Shown: positions 50,186-57,637 of the stretch, piece after piece
How positions within the stretch are numbered: position 1 is the first letter of the stretch
How the letters are laid out: the number at the start of each line of letters is the position of its first letter
Assembly: GCF_000372465.1 (NCBI RefSeq)
Contig: NZ_AQUZ01000040.1
Span: 1 to 64,000 of the forward strand
Reading direction: 5' to 3'
Length of the DNA: 64,000 nucleotides
From: Kribbella catacumbae DSM 19601
Lineage (GTDB): Bacteria; Actinomycetota; Actinomycetes; Propionibacteriales; Kribbellaceae
The notes under the pieces: generated by a model
Told to the model about the DNA's origin: nothing
The model's input: only the letters and a program-made list of their open reading frames with translations
Database searches by the model: none
Program-made: the position numbers and the translations under genes

Positions 50186-51124
50186 TCAGAGGACGCCGGT
50201 GTAGGTGAGCGCGAAGGTGCCGCAGGGGAACAGGAAGAGCGACGCCAGGATGACAACGCCCTTGAACGTCATCCCCGGCCCGATGAACCGCCGGTACGCC
50301 GCCACGAGCACCGGCACCATCACGATCTCCAGCGCGAGCATGCTCCGCGGAATCACCGCATCCAGTGCGGCCAGTACGACGGACAGCCCGGCCGCCGCGA
50401 TCCAGAACGCGAACCCCAGCCGGTACGTCGCCCGCGCGCCGAGGCGAACCGCGATCGTCTTGTACCCCGCCGCGCGATCCGCCGCCAGGTCGGCCAGCGT
50501 GGTCGGCAGGTAGAGCCCGATCGCGGCCAGCGTGCCCTGCAACGCCATCAGCCAGGGGAATCCGCTCAGGTCGGAGTCGACCGCGGCCCAGCCGGCCAAC
50601 GGCCCAAAGGTGCCCAGGGCAAGGGAATTCGAGGCGACGTCGAAGCCGGCCCGAGTCTTCAACCGCACCGGCGGAACGCTGTAGGCAAACCCGAGCACCA
50701 CCGCGAACAGCACTCCGAGCGCGAAGGTCGTCCCCACGAACAACGCGATCACGACCGACGCGATCCCGGCCCCGACCGCAAGCCGCTTGGCCTCGGTGAG
50801 CGACACCCGCCCGTCGAGCAACGGCGACTTGGACTTGCGCGGATTGAGCAGATCGCCCGGCAGGTCGTGCGCGTCGTTGATCGCCAGCACCGAAAGCCAC
50901 AGCAGCGGTCCCATCACCAACGCGCCGACCGCCAAGCGAGGCCAGTCCCCGACCTCCGGCACGAGCCGATGCGTAGCGAGCAGGATGCCCACGTAGTACG
51001 GCACCACCGAAACAACCCAGAACGCAGGCCGTCCCACCGCCACAACATCCAGCACATGCCGGCCCCACCCGCGCCGAGCCAAAGCCGATCTGCCAGGTCC
51101 AACCAGTGTGGTCACGCAATCCAC
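50186..51124 (-). CDS. UbiA family prenyltransferase
   Basis: 312 residues with eight to nine transmembrane helices. The first Asp motif is NDAHDLPGDLLNPRKSKSPL and the second is DLAADRAAGYKTIAVRLGAR. These bind Mg-prenyl diphosphate. The membrane-bound enzyme prenylates an aromatic or other acceptor. The GTG at 51124 has AGGAGGAG 5 bases upstream. It starts a likely operon with the oxygenase (34-bp gap), hinting at a small biosynthetic unit. Confidence 0.93.
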   Translation of the reverse strand: MDCVTTLVGPGRSALARRGWGRHVLDVVAVGRPAFWVVSVVPYYVGILLATHRLVPEVGDWPRLAVGALVMGPLLWLSVLAINDAHDLPGDLLNPRKSKSPLLDGRVSLTEAKRLAVGAGIASVVIALFVGTTFALGVLFAVVLGFAYSVPPVRLKTRAGFDVASNSLALGTFGPLAGWAAVDSDLSGFPWLMALQGTLAAIGLYLPTTLADLAADRAAGYKTIAVRLGARATYRLGFAFWIAAAGLSVVLAALDAVIPRSMLALEIVMVPVLVAAYRRFIGPGMTFKGVVILASLFLFPCGTFALTYTGVL

Positions 51125-51178
51125 ACTGCTCCTCCTGCGCCGTACCGGCCTCCCCCTACAGGATGAATCGCCTCACTC

Positions 51179-52045
51179 CTAGGCGTGGATGTGGGCAAGA
51201 ACACCGATCTCCAGCGCCACCCACAGTTCGCCGTCGGCGGTCAGGACGAGGCCGTGTGGTTCAGTGCCTTCGCCCAGGGCAACTTCCTCGACGACAGCGC
51301 CCTGTGGGTCCAGCCGGATCGCAGTACTCGAACCCCACAAGGTGACCCAGCATCCGCCGTCAGGCGTCGCCGTCACCGCATGCGGCTTGGACGCGCGATC
51401 AGGAAGCGGGAACTCCTCGATCTTCCCGTCCGCGTCGATCCGGCCGATCTGCCCGGCCATAAGTTCGGTGAACCACACTCCACCCGGTCCCGCGCTGATC
51501 CCCACCGGTCCAGCAGCATCGGTGGGCAGCGGATAGGTCATCACCTCGCCATCCACGGACATCCGCCCGATCGCGTTCCCCTGGTTGAGCGTGAACCACA
51601 GCCCGTCATCCGCGGTGATGAACGCCGGGAACCCACCGGTCGTCCCAGTCTCGAACTCCGTCACGTCGCCGGCAATAGTGACTCGCCCGATCCGATCGGT
51701 GTTCATCGCCGTGAACCACAACGCGCCATCCGGCCCAACACACAGCCCGTACGGCGCACCGCCCGCGGTCACCTCGATCGACGACACCACCCCGTCGGCC
51801 CCGATCCGGCCGATCCGGTCGTCCCCGTTGCGGGTGAACCACATCGCGCCATCCGGGCCCGGAACGATCACGCTCGGCCGGCTCCCCGTTGCCCCGAGGT
51901 CGAACCGCTCGACCTGCCCCTCGGCGAGCCGCGCCACCACACCGGCGTGCACCAACGTCGTCCAGACCTCACCAGGGCGACCACCCAGCGCCACGCCGTA
52001 CGGGCCTTCGGCCGGCTCGGCGATCCTGAATTCCGTGCTCTGCAA
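51179..52045 (-). CDS. vgb: Virginiamycin B lyase (Vgb)-like seven-bladed propeller
   Basis: 288 residues from TTG 52045, chosen because AAGGAG lies 7 bases before it; TTG 52066 is the alternative. Blades repeat G-PDGALWFT and IGRIGADG-type strands (DGAMWFTRNGDDRIGRIGAD). EGTEPHGLVLTADGELWVAL has the Glu/His region associated with the lyase active site. Vgb linearises type B streptogramins. Activity of this chromosomal copy is unproven. It is divergent from a TetR gene that probably controls it. Confidence 0.85.
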   Translation of the reverse strand: MQSTEFRIAEPAEGPYGVALGGRPGEVWTTLVHAGVVARLAEGQVERFDLGATGSRPSVIVPGPDGAMWFTRNGDDRIGRIGADGVVSSIEVTAGGAPYGLCVGPDGALWFTAMNTDRIGRVTIAGDVTEFETGTTGGFPAFITADDGLWFTLNQGNAIGRMSVDGEVMTYPLPTDAAGPVGISAGPGGVWFTELMAGQIGRIDADGKIEEFPLPDRASKPHAVTATPDGGCWVTLWGSSTAIRLDPQGAVVEEVALGEGTEPHGLVLTADGELWVALEIGVLAHIHA

Positions 52046-52069
52046 GAGGTTTCTCCTTGCCGTCAATTG

Positions 52070-52093
52070 TTAATGCGACTGGTGTTGCATTAA
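52070..52093. promoter_or_regulatory. TetR operator TTAATGC-N10-GCATTAA
   Basis: Perfect 7-bp arms with a 10-bp spacer lie in the 57-bp gap between the divergent vgb-like and TetR genes. It is the only palindrome there and is placed to repress both. Confidence 0.7.
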
Positions 52094-52102
52094 GATCTTC
52101 AC

Positions 52103-52702
52103 ATGAGCCCAGCCGAGAACGCAACCAGACCGGGTGGCCGGACCGCCCGGACCCGGGCCGCAGTACTGGCGGCTGTCGGTGAAGAACTGGCCGAGCACGG
52201 CTACGACGGGCTGACTGTCGATGGCGTCGCGGCCCGCTCCGGCGTCCATCGGACGACGGTCTATCGCCGCTGGGGGACCGTCGAGGGTTTGCTCGTCGAC
52301 CTGTTGACGACCGGTGCCGACGACAGCTGGGCACCGGCCGACACCGGCTCGCTCGAGGGGGATCTGGTCTCGCTCAACCGTGAGGTCCGTACTGCGCTCG
52401 CGGCTGCGGCCTCGCTCACCGTGGCGGTCATCGCGGCGTCCTTCCGGATGCAGGGTGCGGCTGACGCGCTCAGCGGATTCTGGCGGGATCGGTACGAGCG
52501 CAGCGCCATCGTCGTCACCCGGGCGATCGAACGTGGCGAAGTACCGGCTGGCACTGACGCTGAGCGCGTGCTGATGCTGGCGACGGCGCCGCTCTACCAC
52601 CAGCTCGTCCTGCGCAGACAGCCGATGTCGGCCGCCGTTGCCAAGCGCTACGCCGAGGACGCGGCTGCGGCTGCGCGGGCCGGAATAGTCTTGCAACGAT
52701 GA
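52103..52702 (+). CDS. TetR family transcriptional regulator
   Basis: 199 residues. RTRAAVLAAVGEELAEHGYD and GVAARSGVHRTTVYRRWGTV form the TetR HTH. The C-terminal domain contains RYERSAIVVTRAIERGEVPA, as in the TetR_C_11-like group. ATG 52103 follows the shared operator. It likely controls the streptogramin lyase-like gene. Confidence 0.92.
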   Translation: MSPAENATRPGGRTARTRAAVLAAVGEELAEHGYDGLTVDGVAARSGVHRTTVYRRWGTVEGLLVDLLTTGADDSWAPADTGSLEGDLVSLNREVRTALAAAASLTVAVIAASFRMQGAADALSGFWRDRYERSAIVVTRAIERGEVPAGTDAERVLMLATAPLYHQLVLRRQPMSAAVAKRYAEDAAAAARAGIVLQR

Positions 52703-52719
52703 GCTGAAAGGAGGCGCGA

Positions 52720-53031
52720 GTGGCTGGACGTCTGACGGATGAGCTGCTGAGCAGGCACCGCGCTCGTGCCGCTCGACCTCCGCGCCACCGCCGCCCTTCG
52801 GCACACGAGCACTGCGTCCATCCCTGGCACTCGCCTTCCACTCCGCAGCTACCCACCGCTGCCTCCCGGCCATCCCTCGCGGACTTTGGGCACCCGCCAG
52901 CCGCCTACCCGTCGGTACGCCGACTAGCCGGTGCTCAAAGACGCCTCCAGTCCCGCACAGCCGGGTCGAAAGGGAGACTGGAGGAGGCTATTGCCCCCGG
53001 ATCCGGCGAAGATCCTCCCCGGCTACGGTGA
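52720..53031 (+). CDS. Doubtful small ORF with strong ribosome site
   Basis: AAAGGAGG stands 5 bases before GTG 52720, which opens 103 residues (MAGRLTDELLSRHRARAARP...) very rich in Arg, Pro, Ser and His. After about 12 residues the composition looks like non-coding GC-rich DNA. It may be a decayed gene downstream of TetR. No other gene is seen from 52703 to 53248 except the LacI remnant. Confidence 0.25.
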   Translation: MAGRLTDELLSRHRARAARPPRHRRPSAHEHCVHPWHSPSTPQLPTAASRPSLADFGHPPAAYPSVRRLAGAQRRLQSRTAGSKGRLEEAIAPGSGEDPPRLR

Positions 53032-53142
53032 AAGTCCTCCCCAACCCCGATCCGGCGCGACGAACCGCGTCTCGTTCAGGACGTGGGAGACGGTTGTCAC
53101 CGAGACCTGGGCCCGTCGTGCGACATCCACCAGCTTCACCAC
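53023..53142 (-). pseudogene. Truncated LacI-type HTH remnant
   Basis: From a GTG at 53142 the minus strand reads VKLVDVARRAQVSVTTVSHV then LNETRFVAP, an unmistakable LacI-family DNA-binding domain. The frame ends about 10 residues later (DRGWGGLSP and stop). No hinge or sugar-binding domain follows. It is a degraded regulator remnant. Confidence 0.75.
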
Positions 53143-53248
53143 CGGGACGTTGTTGTCACATTCGCGAGCCGGTGCGAGTCGGACAAGTACAGCCGCGAGA
53201 ACAGCGGCCACCGATCGGGAAACCGGTCCGACTCCCAGGAGACAGCTC

Positions 53249-54007
53249 ATGACCGCAACCGTCCTCGTCACCGGCGGCACCGGAACCCTCGGCCGCCTCG
53301 TCACGCCCCTGCTGCGGGCTGCCGACTTCAAGGTCCGGGTGCTCAGCCGCAGCGAGCATGAAGCCACCGACGGCATCGAGTACGTCCTCGGCAACCTCGC
53401 CACCGGCGAGGGAATCGACGCCGCGGTGGCCGGCGTCGACACGATCCTGCACCTGGCCGGCGACGCCAAGGGTGATGACGACAAAGCCCGCACGCTGGTG
53501 AAGGCAGCGACCAAGTCAGGCCGCCCGCACATCGTCTACATCTCCGTCGTCGGCGCCGACCAGGAATCCTTCGCGTACTTCGGGTTCAAGCGCGGCGCCG
53601 AGCAGGTGATCGCCGACTCCGGGCTGCCCTGGACGACCGTCCGCGCTACCCAGTTCAACGACCTCGTGCTGACCCTGGCCAAGGCACTGACGAAGCTGCC
53701 GGTCGCACCGGTGCCGAGCGGCTTCCGGGTCCAGCCGATCGACCCGCGCGACGTCGCCGCCCGCTTGGTGGAACTCGTCCAGGGCGAACCGGCCGGCCTC
53801 GTCGCCGACATCGCCGGACCGAAGATCTACACGCTCAGAGAGATCGTCAGCTCCTACCTCGCGGCCGCCGGTCGCCGTCGCCCGATGCTGCCGCTCCACC
53901 TGCCAGGCAAGGGCGCCCGCGCCTTCCGGACCGGCATCAACCTCGCCCCCGACCACGCCACCGGCACCCACACCTGGGAAGCCTTTCTGGCCGACCGCGT
54001 GCAGTAG
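53249..54007 (+). CDS. NmrA-like NAD(P)-binding protein
   Basis: 252 residues from ATG 53249 behind CAGGAGA. ATVLVTGGTGTLGRLVTPLL is the dinucleotide motif. HIVYISVVGADQESFAYFGF with GLPWTTVRATQFNDLVLTLA follows the atypical SDR plan, without the Tyr-x3-Lys pair. It may be a redox-sensing or reductase protein. The likely start was chosen because upstream in-frame sequence reads like non-coding DNA. Confidence 0.9.
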   Translation: MTATVLVTGGTGTLGRLVTPLLRAADFKVRVLSRSEHEATDGIEYVLGNLATGEGIDAAVAGVDTILHLAGDAKGDDDKARTLVKAATKSGRPHIVYISVVGADQESFAYFGFKRGAEQVIADSGLPWTTVRATQFNDLVLTLAKALTKLPVAPVPSGFRVQPIDPRDVAARLVELVQGEPAGLVADIAGPKIYTLREIVSSYLAAAGRRRPMLPLHLPGKGARAFRTGINLAPDHATGTHTWEAFLADRVQ

Positions 54008-54035
54008 ACCTTGATGCCGGCGAGATGATGAACAG

Positions 54036-54518
54036 GTGACTGAGATCGAGGTACGCCGGGCCAAACCGGACGACGCCGAAGCCTTGGTGCGACTGCGAGC
54101 GTTGATGCTCGACGCGATGGGCCTGGACATCGGCGCCGAGGACGCGCCCTGGCGGGAGCCCGCCCTCCGGTACTTCGCCGAAGGGCTCGCCTCGCCGGAG
54201 ACCTTCGCCGCCTTCGTAGTCGACGATCCCGCAGCCGGAGTGGTGGCCTGCGCAGTGGGCAACGTCAACATCCATCCACCGAGCCCGAGGGATCTGACCA
54301 CCACCCGCGGCCACCTCTACAACGTCAGCACCGAACCAGCCTTCCGGCGCAGGGGGCTGGCCCGGGCCTGCGTGATCGCGCTGCTCGACTGGTACCGCGA
54401 CGAGACCGAGGCCGGTCAGATCGAATTGCACGCCACCGAGCAAGGCGACGGCCTGTACCGGGCGCTCGGATTCGTCGACAGCACCTTCCCGGCGCAGCGG
54501 CTGAGAATCACTCGCTGA
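54036..54518 (+). CDS. GNAT family N-acetyltransferase
   Basis: 160 residues. IEVRRAKPDDAEALVRLRAL is the N-terminal strand-helix, STEPAFRRRGLARACVIALL the acetyl-CoA motif (RRRGLA), and LHATEQGDGLYRALGFVDST the C-terminal motif. The acceptor is unknown. GTG 54036 is the start, 28 bp after the NmrA-like gene, so they may be co-transcribed. Confidence 0.9.
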   Translation: MTEIEVRRAKPDDAEALVRLRALMLDAMGLDIGAEDAPWREPALRYFAEGLASPETFAAFVVDDPAAGVVACAVGNVNIHPPSPRDLTTTRGHLYNVSTEPAFRRRGLARACVIALLDWYRDETEAGQIELHATEQGDGLYRALGFVDSTFPAQRLRITR

Positions 54519-54683
54519 AAGCGCCCGTTCCGTCGTCTGCTGGAATACGTCCGGGCCGGAATCCGGCAGCTGGAGATTCGCTCTCCGCCCGTGGGGGTAC
54601 GGCGGCGGAGAAGGGGTTTTGGCTCTTCAGACAAGAACGGGGTGAGGACGCGTTCAACCGGAGCGCGGGGTGACGAGCAGTTG

Positions 54684-55354
54684 ATGCGCAAGACGAGGAT
54701 CGCCGCCCTGGGGATCGCAGCAGCGGTCGCGGCGGGAGCGCTGTACCAACTGCCGGCCAGCCCCTTCGCCCGCCACGGCTACCCAGAGCGACCGGCCGCC
54801 GCCTCGGTGATCCCGCCGCGATCGGCACGGCCGGCAGGGTGTTCACCTTCCAGATCGCGATCGAGGGTGGCATCAAGGGCATCGACCGCCCGGCCTTCGC
54901 CAGGTTCGTCCGCGAGACCTACGGGGCACCGCAGGGTTGGGCCTCCGGCGGTCTCTACCGGTTCCGCCAGGTCGGTCCCGGCGAGGCGGCCGACTACCGG
55001 CTGATGCTCGTCACTCCCGCCACCCGCGACACGATCTGCGGTGGCAGCTTCGACCAGTACACGAGTTGCCGGATCGGCGATCGCGTCGTCCTCAACGTGG
55101 CTCGCTGGGCCAAAGGAGTACCGAACTACGGCGCGAGCCTGGCGACGTACCGGCAGTACATGATCAACCACGAGACCGGTCATCGCCTCGGCCGCGGCCA
55201 CGAGCTCTGCCCTGGTCCGGGCCGCCCTGCGCCCGTGATGGAGCAGCAGACCCTCGGCCTGCACGGCTGCACCGCCTACTCTTGGCCATACCTGAACGGC
55301 CAGCGCTACAAGGGCACCATCGGCCAGTACGACGACTCAACACAGACCAGCTAG
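54684..55354 (+). pseudogene. Secreted DUF3152-like protein, frameshifted
   Basis: ATG 54684 opens a signal peptide (RKTRIAALGIAAAVAAGALY) in one frame. From about 54815 the coding sense continues in another frame as VFTFQIAIEGGIKG..., with YRQYMINHETGHRLGRGHEL and an HGC end, up to 55354. The HETGH-x5-H motif is metalloprotease-like (DUF3152). Adding one base in the CCGCCG stretch near 54815 restores one frame of about 224 residues. It is either a real frameshift or a sequence error. A cytoplasmic product from GTG 54839 is unlikely to be functional. Confidence 0.7.
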
Positions 55355-55403
55355 TCGAACCGCCCTGGCCCAAATGCTCGACGTCGCCAAGGACGTCTGA
55401 ACC

Positions 55404-55769
55404 TCAGAGCTCGATGATCGAGAGCACGTTGCCCGCCGGGTCCTTGAACCAGGCGATCAGCGGGCCCTCGCCCCGGTGGATGCCGAGTTCGTCCTGGTCG
55501 CCGCCGTATCGCTCAAAGGTGACGCCGCGCGTGCTGAGTTCGCGCGCGGTCGCCTCGATGTCGGCGACGGGGAAGTTCAGGATGGTGAACTCCGCGGGCG
55601 TGTGGTTGTCCTTGGGGTAGACGAGGATCGGGATGCCTCCGGCGATCCGGAGTTGGAGCATCCCGTTCTCCTCGCTCACGTCGAGGCCGAGCGTGTCGCC
55701 GTAGAACGTCCGCGCCGCTGGGATGTCGTCCACCGAGAAGCCACTGAAGGCCTTGGTTGCCTTGAACAT
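55404..55769 (-). CDS. VOC family protein (glyoxalase fold)
   Basis: 121 residues. FKATKAFSGFSVDDIPAART with FYGDTLGLDV, then IHRGEGPLIAWFKDPAGNVL, is the vicinal-oxygen-chelate beta-alpha-beta pattern. Ligands include a His near residue 98 and Glu near the end. The substrate is unknown. It stands alone, convergent with the DUF3152 remnant. Confidence 0.88.
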   Translation of the reverse strand: MFKATKAFSGFSVDDIPAARTFYGDTLGLDVSEENGMLQLRIAGGIPILVYPKDNHTPAEFTILNFPVADIEATARELSTRGVTFERYGGDQDELGIHRGEGPLIAWFKDPAGNVLSIIEL

Positions 55770-55896
55770 CTCTTCACTCCCTGTCCGGTGGCACCGTGGG
55801 GGTGCCTCTCACCGGGTACGTCGGCGCCGATCGCGCCGCTTCGACATCAGGGAGAGCCTGCGCTGCCGGTACGCCGTACCGGCAGCGGGCGGGGGA

Positions 55897-56436
55897 TCAG
55901 TTGTGGAGGATTGTTGGTGGAAGCTGGTCGGTCATGACGGCGGACTCCAGGCCGTCGGCGACTGTGTGGAGCAGGCGGATCAGTTGGGCGGCGTCGGCTG
56001 GGCCGAGGATGCCGGTGACTACGTCGAGGACTCGGACGGTCAGACCGTCCAGCTGGGACAGACGAGCCTGACCGAGGCCCGTCACGGTCAGGGCCGGCGA
56101 CGTGCGCACCAGGCCGAGTGCCGCCAGCTCGGCGATGGCGAGCTCGGCCTCGCCGGTCGTGGTGCCTACCTGGGCGGCGACCGCGTCGGCGGTGTCGCGG
56201 CCGTTGGAGATCGCGCTCAGCACCAGCGCGGCCGGCATCTTGATCCCGACCGCGTCCTGCAGGCCGAGGATCAGCGGGTGCGCATGGCCGCGGACCCGCT
56301 CCACGGCGTCCAGCAGGCGGAGGGCGTCGCCGATGTCGCCGATCAAATGTTCGGTTTGGACGGTGGCGATCCCGGTCGGCCTGACGACCCGGTCGGGAAC
56401 CGCCAAGGTCTTGGTCCCAGCGTCTTCGATGGTCAC
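55897..56436 (-). CDS. Winged-helix regulator-like protein
   Basis: 179 residues from GTG 56436. The middle, ALVLSAISNGRDTADAVAAQ with VGTTTGEAELAIAELAALGL, looks like a MarR-type winged helix, while the first 60 residues are a non-standard helical extension. There is no membrane segment. The functional partner is unclear; the nearest gene is the VOC protein 127 bp away. No feature is visible in 55770-55896 or in 56437-56692. Confidence 0.65.
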   Translation of the reverse strand: MTIEDAGTKTLAVPDRVVRPTGIATVQTEHLIGDIGDALRLLDAVERVRGHAHPLILGLQDAVGIKMPAALVLSAISNGRDTADAVAAQVGTTTGEAELAIAELAALGLVRTSPALTVTGLGQARLSQLDGLTVRVLDVVTGILGPADAAQLIRLLHTVADGLESAVMTDQLPPTILHN

Positions 56437-56692
56437 TCGTCCAGCCTACGGAGGCGGTCAGGTCGCCTCGGCGTGTCGTACCTGAGGAAACGCTATGAAT
56501 TGCGTCTCCAGCTCTAACCGAACAGGTCTTCGAAGCTGGTGACGAACCTCTGGACAATTGCCCAGATTTCGAGCGTGACCTTCCGTTCCCGTCGTCCGTT
56601 GGATCTGACGTGACGGTGAACACACGGCGCACCGGCACCGCGCTCGCTCCGCGTACGAAGGCCGACCACCCCTCGAACTGCATGGAGGACAA

Positions 56693-56923
56693 GTGACAAC
56701 CGCCACCGCCACCCAGACGTCTGAGCGCCGACGCGTACGAGTCTGGTTCGGTGAGCACGTGATCGCCGACTACAACGCCGAGCCGGCGTTGGCCGAGCGG
56801 TACGCACATGCCATGAGCCGCCGTTTCGCCGGACTCCGGGTCACCAACGACCCGATGCCCGCCGTCGACCGGCTCCCCGACCCCCTGCCCGGCGAGCGCA
56901 TGTGGGATGTAGCACCCCGCTGA
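56693..56923 (+). CDS. Small conserved-looking actinomycete protein, unknown
   Basis: 76 residues from GTG 56693 with GGAGG five bases upstream. RRRVRVWFGEHVIADYNAEP and LAERYAHAMSRRFAGLRVTN form an alternating strand-helix pattern reminiscent of hypothetical proteins found in many streptomycetes. No catalytic motif is seen. A good intrinsic terminator follows at 57040-57081, so it is a stand-alone unit. Confidence 0.7.
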   Translation: MTTATATQTSERRRVRVWFGEHVIADYNAEPALAERYAHAMSRRFAGLRVTNDPMPAVDRLPDPLPGERMWDVAPR

Positions 56924-57039
56924 AACGACTGATCGGCGGCAAGCGAGAGCGGGCGATCTGCCCCTCGCCTGCCGCCCTCAATCCCTCGGAAATGCGCCTG
57001 AGTGAACCACCAAGCTGTAGCGCCTGAAGAACCTTCACC

Positions 57040-57081
57040 GTCCGCACCGTGACCGCCTGGTCCTCCGGTGCGGACGTTTTT
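57040..57081 (+). terminator. Intrinsic terminator
   Basis: GTCCGCACCG at 57040-57049 pairs with CGGTGCGGAC at 57066-57075, followed by TTTTT at 57077-57081. The loop is 16 bases. It closes the small gene at 56693-56923 and precedes the VOC gene. Confidence 0.85.
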
Positions 57082-57160
57082 CTGTCTCGATGTCGAGCCC
57101 GGTACGGCGACTCCGACGTACCGGTCGTGAGCCGATCGACGGCTCGGAAGCGGAGAGATC

Positions 57161-57544
57161 ATGGACCGGCCCGTTCTGAACAGCATGCTGCTCGGCAGCA
57201 CCAACCCCGACCGTCTCAAAGCGTGGTACCGCGACGGCTTCCACGCTGAGACCGACGGCTACGGCAATCTGGATCTCGGTGGTTTCGGCCTGATCGTCGA
57301 GCAACGTGACGACGTCGACGCCAAGACGATCGAGCCCGGGCGGGTGATCGTCAACTTCTCCGTCGAGGACATCGAGAAGACCGCCGCCCACCTCCGCACC
57401 CTCGACGTCGACTGGCTGGTCGAACCCGAGGACCGCGGGGTGGGCTTCTTCGCCACCCTGATCGACCCCGACGGCAACTATGTCCAGCTGATCCAGCTCA
57501 AGCCGGAGTACTACGCCAACCAACCGCTGACCGCCCGAACCTGA
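57161..57544 (+). CDS. VOC family protein (glyoxalase fold)
   Basis: 127 residues from ATG 57161 behind CGGAGAG. LNSMLLGSTNPDRLKAWYRD is the first beta-alpha unit and GVGFFATLIDPDGNYVQLIQ the last, with a metal-ligand Glu absent in this tail and a Gln in its place. It probably binds a small ligand or metal. Function unknown. Its stop codon lies inside a long inverted repeat. Confidence 0.85.
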   Translation: MDRPVLNSMLLGSTNPDRLKAWYRDGFHAETDGYGNLDLGGFGLIVEQRDDVDAKTIEPGRVIVNFSVEDIEKTAAHLRTLDVDWLVEPEDRGVGFFATLIDPDGNYVQLIQLKPEYYANQPLTART

Positions 57545-57625
57545 TCATTCGCCCCCTTTCACCCTCGTTCTCATCAAACGCTCACTAACCGCTGGCCTAG
57601 AGGGTGAAAAGGGGGCGAATGATCA
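57542..57625. terminator. Long inverted repeat between convergent genes
   Basis: 25 bases at 57542-57566 (starting TGATCATTCGCCCCC) are complementary to 26 bases at 57600-57625 (ending GGGGGCGAATGATCA), with one extra A and a 33-base loop. It includes the VOC stop codon and ends 13 bp before the stop of the minus-strand glycosidase-like gene. It may be a bidirectional terminator, but the arms are unusually long. Confidence 0.6.
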
Positions 57626-57637
57626 GGTGGGTGACCG

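Noticed and set aside
56514..56580. Minus-strand peptide TLEIWAIVQRFVTSFEDLFG
   Set aside because: It looks amphipathic, but the frame has no start codon next to it and no ribosome site.
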